Positions 61,101 through 64,000 of a stretch of 64,000 nt of DNA are shown one piece after another; within the stretch, counting starts at the first letter, position 1; each line of letters begins with the position of its first letter. The position numbers were made by a program, and so were the translations under genes. The DNA is taken from positions 434,001-498,000 of the forward strand of contig CM037459.1 of assembly GCA_021014325.1 (NCBI GenBank). Direction: 5' to 3'. Source of the DNA: Plazaster borealis (lineage: Eukaryota; Echinodermata; Asteroidea; Forcipulatida; Labidiasteridae). The notes beneath the pieces were generated by a model that saw only the letters and a list, made by a program, of their open reading frames with translations, had not been told where the DNA came from and ran no database searches.

Positions 61101-63945
61101 GGTAAATCTCTTTATTTTCTGCATTGGTTCACCAAATGTGTTAATGTATGTTGAAATCAGTGTCAATCTTCAACTGTCATTTATTTACTATCAAAAATCT
61201 TTCTTAATTCTAGCACTGCCAGTGAGCATTCTACAAGACATTTTAGAAAACCAGATGGCACCCCACCACCCCCTTATACCCAAAATGGAGCCAACCGCCG
61301 TATTGATCCACCACACAAAAATAAGGATTCTCAACTAGATAGCAGGGGTGATCCAGATAAGAGGGATGATGTTTTGATTCAGAATGGTGATATAAATGGA
61401 AACTCTTACTCTGGGTATTTAACTTCTGGTGGAGGGTTATTTGGTGGTCGTCATCAAATTGATACAAACCAGGTAACGACAAATTTTTATGGAATAGAAA
61501 GTTTAATTATCACTAAAAATTAATGTTTTTATATTGCATTGACATTACATTTTAGCTACCTGTTACCACAAAATCGAATTAATTAATTAATTAAAACAAG
61601 TTAATGGTCTGGCGTTTTGACCCCAGCATAGTCTTTCTCGAAGGCTGAACAAACCAGATGTAGCTTTCAAGAAAGACTCTGCTAGGGTCAAAACGTAAGG
61701 CCATCAACTCTTTGTTCGCATTTATACCATAGGTCCTTTTGGTCGGTGAGCAGTTTGAAACAGCTTATTCTATTTTCTTATAAACAAATATGAGTATCAG
61801 AATGATCTGATCAAGTTCTCATTTATCCCACATATTTGAAATCCTTGTCTTGATTACTATTAAAAAGCTCCTTTTCTATCATTACACTAATGGTATCATC
61901 TTAGTTCTAACAAAATGACTCTCATTTAAAAAAAGAGATTCTATGAAAATTAACATTAATTTACTATTCTGTCAAAGAAAACATTTGTTAAATGCGAAGA
62001 AAGGAAGTGATACTTAAAAGTTTTAAGTCGATACAACAGCCATTTACCACCAGAAAAATGGTTAAATATGTTGAAAAAAGAAAGAAAAAATGCTCTGTTA
62101 GAAAATGCTCAAGTTGAACATTTATAAATATGACACTCTCCCTTCTCCCTCCCTCTCCAGCAGCAATAGTTTGTAATCATGCAAATAGATTTGAAGGATA
62201 AATCCAGACGTAATCTTTTGTAACATTGTTTAATTATAGTTGTTTTTAATTTAATTGATGTTGTTTAATCCATCTTGCTTGTATTCGGCGCCTTGAGGCG
62301 GAACTGATCTGCAACTGTTTGCGCTTTATAAATCTCTCTTTACAATTATTATTATTATCATACCTGATAAACACAAATGTTTTCAAAAAAAGTTAAGTAA
62401 AAAAGAATGAATGAATTTTGATTTGTTTTTGTTCAGGGCATTTTGTTATGAAACGCTGGTACTAATGAATAATTCCTCTTGCCTTATTTAGAACCAAAGA
62501 CTTCACAACCATACAACAACAGCTCCATCCATCCACACTAATGGAACCCATGATAGACACAGTCAGAGATACCCACCCACCCATCAAGGTTCACCTACCC
62601 TAGGTATAGAGGGTCTTTGTGTAACCCATAGTAGAGAAGACTCTGGCTTGGGTAATGAACACGATTATACACTACCAGAAAGGTGAGTAGTTTCAAGTCA
62701 TCAAGCTTTTAACAAAAGTCTGTTAATGTCAAAGTGGTTCTAGAACCACCACTATGAGTTGTGGAACCACCACAATGAGTGCTTGTGGTTCTAGAACCAC
62801 CACTATGAGTTGTGGAACCACCACAATGAGTGCTTGTGGTTCTAAAGAACCACCACTATGAGTTGTGGAACCACCACAATGAGTGCTTGTGGTTCTAGAA
62901 CCACCACTATGAGTTGTGGAACCACCACAATGAGTGCTTGTGGTTCTAGAACCACCACTATGAGTTGTGGAACCACCACAATGAGTGCTTGTGGTTCTAG
63001 AACCACCACTATGAGTTGTGGAACCACCACAATGAGTGCTTGTGGTTCTATAGAACCACCACAATGAGTTGTGGAACCACCACAATGAGTGCTTGTGGTT
63101 CTATAGAACCACCACTATGAGTTGTGGAACCACCACAATGAGTGCTTGTGGTTCTATAGATTCACCACTATGAGTTGTGGAACCACCACAACGAGTGCTT
63201 GTGGTTCTATAGAACCACCACAATGAGTTGTGGAACCACCACAATGAGTGCTTGTGGTTCTATAGAACCACCACTATGAGTTGTGGAACCACCACAATGA
63301 GTGCTTGTGGTTCTATAGAACCACCACTATGAGTTGTGGAACCACCGAAATGAGTGCTTGTGGTTCTGAAAAGAACCACCACAATGGGTGAACCACCATA
63401 ACTGATAGAGAGAGTTTTATGTACATGTGTCTCCATAAACCTCACTAGTTTGTAGTCCCAAAGTTTCAAATCTTATTTAAAGTGGAAATTGTTTTAATTT
63501 CGAAAGTTAAAACCTCTGTCAGAGATTTTGATAAACCCCTTGCAAAATATTTCCATATATGTGAGAGGATTTTAAGAGATTAACTTGCGTAGATACAACT
63601 TCCATGAAGCAGCTTTCAGTAACTCATGATGATTCTTTTCCTCTCACAGACAAACTACAACCCAGATCCTGAGGCGAAATGTACTCAACCAGAATGACCC
63701 TTTGTCATCAGGTGATGTGACTGACCTTAGATCGACCTCACATTCCTCTCAGGTCATTACTAGTAGATCAGAGAGAGAAAGTAACTCTCCGTCCTCTCAG
63801 AGTGGAACACGAAGACATCAACAGAATATAAGAAGTGAAGTAACTCAACCCAGGTCTCATCTACATAATGGTGGACCACACTATCCTCAGAAGCTACGTC
63901 TTCCACCTCCAACAAACAAACTCAATCAGGACGTAATACTCAAAG
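31672..63945 (+). CDS. EPB41L4A: EPB41L4A, band 4.1-like protein 4A (19 coding exons, 3' end outside window)
   Basis: Exons join in frame to 879 codons plus 1 nt and then leave the window. The FERM domain covers about residues 9-290. Hallmarks are [13 protein letters not shown] and [13 protein letters not shown] (F1), [17 protein letters not shown] and [11 protein letters not shown] (F2), and [20 protein letters not shown] and [18 protein letters not shown] (F3). A FERM-adjacent stretch ([19 protein letters not shown]) follows. These match human EPB41L4A far better than FRMD3 or FRMD5. Later, [11 protein letters not shown]-rich repeats and [10 protein letters not shown]...IPYT (about 571-588) are shared with human EPB41L4A. 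The family links membrane proteins to the cortical cytoskeleton, and human EPB41L4A is a reported Wnt/beta-catenin target. The tail is longer than human (686 residues total), with His-rich tracts and PPPY at 649-652. The start has A at -3 and G at +4. Confidence 0.95.
31914..32120 (+). mobile_element. tRNA-derived SINE (family B)
   Basis: A tRNA-like head with B box GGTTTGATTCC, then GGGTTTACAGTCCCTACCTG, then GGTTTCCTCCCACATCTAAA. The closest copy is 37917-38195. Confidence 0.7.
33187..33334. mobile_element. Short foldback with AGACTGTGCAAGTCTCGC ends
   Basis: 148 bp. AGACTGTGCAAGTCTCGC at the left; GCGCGAGACTTGCACGGTCT at the right. Same family as 49200-49845, 59650-60179 and 60230-60364. 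Confidence 0.75.
37917..38195 (+). mobile_element. tRNA-derived SINE (family B), fuller copy
   Basis: GTCAGGTTGGTGTAGAGGTA (A box), CCGGTTCGAATCCCACC (B box), then the family body, ending in AAATGAAATGAAATAAAATG. It is near full length and transcribed in the gene's direction. Confidence 0.8.
38288..38646. mobile_element. Foldback with ~50-bp arms
   Basis: CTTGAAACCAGGGAATTAATATACACTACTCTTCCCAAAACC at the left pairs with the matching right arm, which has one 5-bp insertion. About 250 bp lies between. Noncoding. Confidence 0.7.
40662..40737. repeat. Hairpin repeat, GAAAGACTCTGC type
   Basis: GACCCTAGCAGAGTCTTTCTCGAAGGC, then GGGAAAGACTCTGCCAGGTTC, ending in GTCAGGCCATTTAC. Related to 61601-61708. 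Confidence 0.65.
40884..41015 (+). repeat. Interspersed hairpin repeat (CTCCCGAATTCCGAA type), second copy
   Basis: TTTCTTTTCAGAGCTGAGAA, GTCTCCCGAATTCCGAAT, hairpin TCTACTCTGCTGCAGTAGA, then GGTGTTACCGCAAACC. Confidence 0.65.
42115..42219 (+). CDS. EPB41L4A: EPB41L4A exon 2
   Basis: [34 protein letters not shown]1. Phase 0 on both sides; donor GTTAGT. Confidence 0.95.
42220..44751. other. EPB41L4A intron 2
   Basis: 2.5 kb. At 43807-43900 a reversed LINE-type tail (ATTATTATTTCTGG, TTGCTGCCCTGGGC) is visible. Nothing else is supported. Confidence 0.45.
44752..44794 (+). CDS. EPB41L4A: EPB41L4A exon 3
   Basis: 43 nt, [14 protein letters not shown] (human YWLDPAKTLAEHKE). Leaves at phase 1. 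Confidence 0.93.
45162..45338 (+). CDS. EPB41L4A: EPB41L4A exon 4
   Basis: [46 protein letters not shown]: end of F1 and first part of F2. Confidence 0.97.
45339..48117. other. EPB41L4A intron 4
   Basis: 2.8 kb with a 61-bp tandem duplication (46072-46193) and a hairpin, GCCTAATGTTCA...TGAACATTAGGC, near 46400-46450. No gene seen. Confidence 0.45.
46072..46193 (+). repeat. 61-bp tandem duplication, two copies
   Basis: ACATGTAATTTGGCCTTCAG begins at 46072 and again at 46133. The copies differ at only about one base, so the duplication is recent. Confidence 0.85.
48118..48238 (+). CDS. EPB41L4A: EPB41L4A exon 5
   Basis: [35 protein letters not shown]2. Confidence 0.97.
48354..48526. mobile_element. 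GGGCCCAATTTCAT-type MITE, third copy
   Basis: GGGCCAAATTTTATAGAGCTGCTT at the left; TTTTCTGAAATTGGGCCC at the right. AAGCA-rich interior. Confidence 0.7.
49200..49845. mobile_element. Long member of the AGACTTGCACAGTCT family
   Basis: Shares TTTAGTTTAACGTAGTTTAT, GGCCATGAAAATTA, TGTTGTTGGGAATGT and CGGCTTCTGGTTACTTG with 59650-60179. Ends GTGCAAGACTTACACAGTCT. The left end is eroded. No long ORF. Confidence 0.65.
50207..50383 (+). CDS. EPB41L4A: EPB41L4A exon 6
   Basis: [41 protein letters not shown]2/F3 junction and first strands of F3. Confidence 0.97.
50384..54591. other. EPB41L4A introns 6 and 7
   Basis: Apart from exon 7 (52496-52559) I see only AT-rich sequence. There is a partly self-complementary patch at 50765-50935 (TTCCGCATCGGTGTATTGCGG; CTTGCGGAATACG). 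Confidence 0.4.
52496..52559 (+). CDS. EPB41L4A: EPB41L4A exon 7
   Basis: 64 nt, [20 protein letters not shown] (human PRITKVHFKETQFELRV): F3. Confidence 0.96.
54592..54755 (+). CDS. EPB41L4A: EPB41L4A exon 8
   Basis: [18 protein letters not shown] closes F3; [12 protein letters not shown] starts the FERM-adjacent segment. Leaves at phase 2. Confidence 0.96.
55182..55620. repeat. Near-perfect palindrome, two 203-bp arms
   Basis: Arms 55182-55384 and 55418-55620 are reverse complements with a single mismatch seen; the spacer is 33 bp. Each arm holds GGTTCTTTTCAGAACCACC, CATAGAGAGATTATTACATG and the hairpin GACGATCAGAGCATACTGATCGAAACGTC. Two ORFs (55091-55375 minus and 55352-55654 plus) are the same arm read twice and are not genes. 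It lies in EPB41L4A intron 8. Confidence 0.9.
55685..55865 (+). mobile_element. tRNA-derived SINE (family A)
   Basis: B box GTCGTGGGTTTGAATTCCACC, then AAGTACTGAGTATACAGTGC, then TTTATCCCCGGTGCAAATTG. The A-box end is degraded. Confidence 0.75.
56050..56265 (+). CDS. EPB41L4A: EPB41L4A exon 9
   Basis: [32 protein letters not shown] (human SRSKTYPKRIAQTQ), then a less conserved acidic stretch. Confidence 0.93.
56600..56935 (+). mobile_element. LINE 3' UTR with (CTGAA)n tail
   Basis: A T-rich body with TTGCCTAGTGTGGAACAATATTAAAG, then GAACTGAACTGAACTGAATT. No coding sequence is retained. It ends just before EPB41L4A exon 10. Confidence 0.55.
56958..57053 (+). CDS. EPB41L4A: EPB41L4A exon 10
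   Basis: [20 protein letters not shown] then EDAEQA (human SHAPWEENG). Phase 2 out. Confidence 0.92.
57185..57343 (+). CDS. EPB41L4A: EPB41L4A exon 11, RS-rich
   Basis: [10 protein letters not shown] (human GLYNSPSDR), then [20 protein letters not shown]. Ends AGAAG before GTATGT. Confidence 0.92.
57516..57593 (+). CDS. EPB41L4A: EPB41L4A exon 12, RS/His-rich
   Basis: 78 nt, [15 protein letters not shown], then [10 protein letters not shown]. Same length and phase as exon 13. Donor GTCAGG is weak. Confidence 0.85.
57807..57884 (+). CDS. EPB41L4A: EPB41L4A exon 13, RS-rich
   Basis: 78 nt, [20 protein letters not shown], then RRRRR (human RSRSRCNTSSGNESENSN). Donor GTAGGA. Confidence 0.92.
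58078..58145 (+). repeat. (TGAT)n microsatellite
   Basis: About 15 TGAT/TGATTGA units with a few interruptions. The ORF at 57953-58147 is its translation on the other strand. Confidence 0.95.
58298..58408 (+). CDS. EPB41L4A: EPB41L4A exon 14
   Basis: [20 protein letters not shown] (human MVDSAPQWEAVLRRQKEKN). Donor GTAGGA. Confidence 0.93.
58937..59306 (-). mobile_element. Full-length tRNA(Leu/Ser)-type SINE with L2-like tail
   Basis: On the minus strand the head reads GTATCGTGGCCGAGCGGATA (A box) to GTGGGTTCGAGTCCTGGTCG (B box), with a long variable arm as in class II tRNAs. The body has GACACTTGTGTCCTTAAGCA. The tail GCGCCTTGAGCTTCACTGAG to GCGCTATATAAGAATCCACT and (ATT)n matches LINE L2-type 3' ends. 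It is a structurally complete SINE. Confidence 0.85.
59463..59579 (+). CDS. EPB41L4A: EPB41L4A exon 15, conserved tail motif
   Basis: [12 protein letters not shown] and RRNIPYTNV; human LWKHIQKELVDP and EIPYTKI. This diagnostic block identifies the 4A subtype. Confidence 0.97.
59650..60179. mobile_element. Long AGACTTGCACAGTCT-family element
   Basis: AGACTGTGCAAGTCTCACGCAT at the left and ATGCGCGAGACTTGCACAGACT at the right. The interior is shared with 49200-49845. Confidence 0.75.
60230..60364. mobile_element. Short AGACTTGCACAGTCT-family element
   Basis: AGACTGTGCAATTCTAGC at the left and TTGAGACTTGCACAGTCT at the right. It lies 50 bp from the long member. Confidence 0.65.
60519..60799. 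mobile_element. TTAA-flanked MITE (family GGGACACGTTGCC)
   Basis: 281 bp. The arms pair over more than 100 bp: TTAAAGGGACACGTTGCCTTGGATC with GATCCAAGGCAACGTGTCCCTTTAA, and TAGAATACAATGATCCACAC with its complement. Confidence 0.88.
60889..60990 (+). CDS. EPB41L4A: EPB41L4A exon 16, His/Arg-rich
   Basis: [20 protein letters not shown], then EDFSDG. Its last 35 bp and donor are repeated 101 bp downstream in the intron. Confidence 0.88.
60956..61163 (+). repeat. 101-bp tandem duplication carrying the exon 16 donor
   Basis: The block TCAAGAAGCAAGAAAAGTGA, exon end and GTAAATCTC donor at 60956-61056 recurs from 61057. The second copy has a 10-bp internal insertion (GAAAAGTGAA). Confidence 0.85.
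61214..61472 (+). CDS. EPB41L4A: EPB41L4A exon 17
   Basis: 86 codons, polar and probably disordered. Contains TPPPPYTQ (PPxY type, residues 649-652) and a Gly-rich end. Phase 0 out. Confidence 0.85.
61601..61708. repeat. Foldback, GAAAGACTCTGC type
   Basis: TTAATGGTCTGGCGTTTTGACCCCAGCATAGTCTTTC at the left; GAAAGACTCTGCTAGGGTCAAAACGTAAGGCCATCAA at the right. About 37-bp arms. Confidence 0.8.
62278..62362 (+). repeat. L2-type LINE 3' tail fragment
   Basis: CGGCGCCTTGAGGCGGAACT, then TTTGCGCTTTATAAATC and ATTATTATTATTATC. Confidence 0.55.
62492..62682 (+). CDS. EPB41L4A: EPB41L4A exon 18
   Basis: 64 residues, polar, with [19 protein letters not shown]. Phase 0 in, 2 out, consistent with both neighbours. 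No human counterpart recognised. Confidence 0.8.
62734..63398. repeat. 12-copy 51/53-bp tandem array with palindromic core
   Basis: GAGTTGTGGAACC starts at 62756, 62807, 62860, 62911, 62962, 63013, 63066, 63119, 63172, 63225, 63278 and 63331. Early units are mostly 51 bp with core GTGGTTCTAGAACCAC; later units are 53 bp with GTGGTTCTATAGAACCAC. It lies in EPB41L4A intron 18. ORFs on both strands over it are repeat translations. Confidence 0.95.
63650..63945 (+). CDS. EPB41L4A: EPB41L4A exon 19, last one in window
   Basis: 98 codons, Ser/Arg-rich ([20 protein letters not shown]), ending [10 protein letters not shown], then GTAGGA. Leaves at phase 1, so the gene continues to the right. Confidence 0.82.
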
Positions 63946-64000
63946 GTAGGACCTCAATTAAACTCTTCATCTAATCATAACGCATTGACCAGGGCAATCA

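Noticed and set aside
62729..63085. Repetitive 118- and 62-codon minus-strand ORFs and a 69-codon plus-strand ORF
   Set aside because: These are translations of the 51/53-bp array in several frames. The unit length is a multiple of three (51), which keeps frames open by chance.

Overview
The window is animal nuclear DNA: AT-rich, intron-dense, with GT-AG introns and many short interspersed elements, one 500-base run of N and no prokaryotic gene layout. The two main genes align from memory with deuterostome proteins. The repeat types (TTAA-flanked MITEs, GGGCCCAATTTCAT foldbacks, tRNA-derived SINEs, CR1/L2-like LINE tails) suggest an echinoderm, possibly a sea star. The phylum is an inference from recall, not a search result.

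Layout. (1) 1-2.8 kb: the last four coding exons of a plus-strand gene I do not recognise, ending at a TAG at 2758-2760. (2) 3355-3854: exactly 500 N, a scaffold-gap placeholder. (3) 3.9-27.6 kb, minus strand: 23 coding exons of SCAPER (S-phase cyclin A-associated protein in the ER), from the ATG at 27623 to an exon at 3881-4086. All 23 exons join in frame into 1252 codons. About 330 C-terminal residues, judged by the human protein, are lost at or beyond the gap. (4) 27.6-31.7 kb: intergenic, with a CCAAT/E2F-like cluster beside SCAPER, a dead LINE fragment on the minus strand and a CpG-dense block. (5) 31.7-64 kb, plus strand: 19 coding exons of an EPB41L4A (band 4.1-like 4A, NBL4) orthologue. 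The FERM domain lies in exons 1-8, and a long RS-, His- and Ser-rich tail runs off the right edge after 879 codons.

The two large genes are divergently transcribed. SCAPER is a cyclin A/CDK2-binding protein that also acts in tubulin mRNA autoregulation. EPB41L4A is a membrane-cytoskeleton FERM protein. I see no evidence that they work together.

The introns hold most of the novelty. There are at least a dozen foldback or MITE elements, several SINE copies (one split by a LINE), and a minisatellite with a 170-bp higher-order period. One intron carries a near-perfect 203-bp-arm palindrome, and another a 12-copy 51/53-bp array that seems to come from the same family. SCAPER also has two adjacent, mutually similar, phase-symmetric exons, only one of which carries a cyclin-docking RxLxF motif. 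I found no wholly new gene system.
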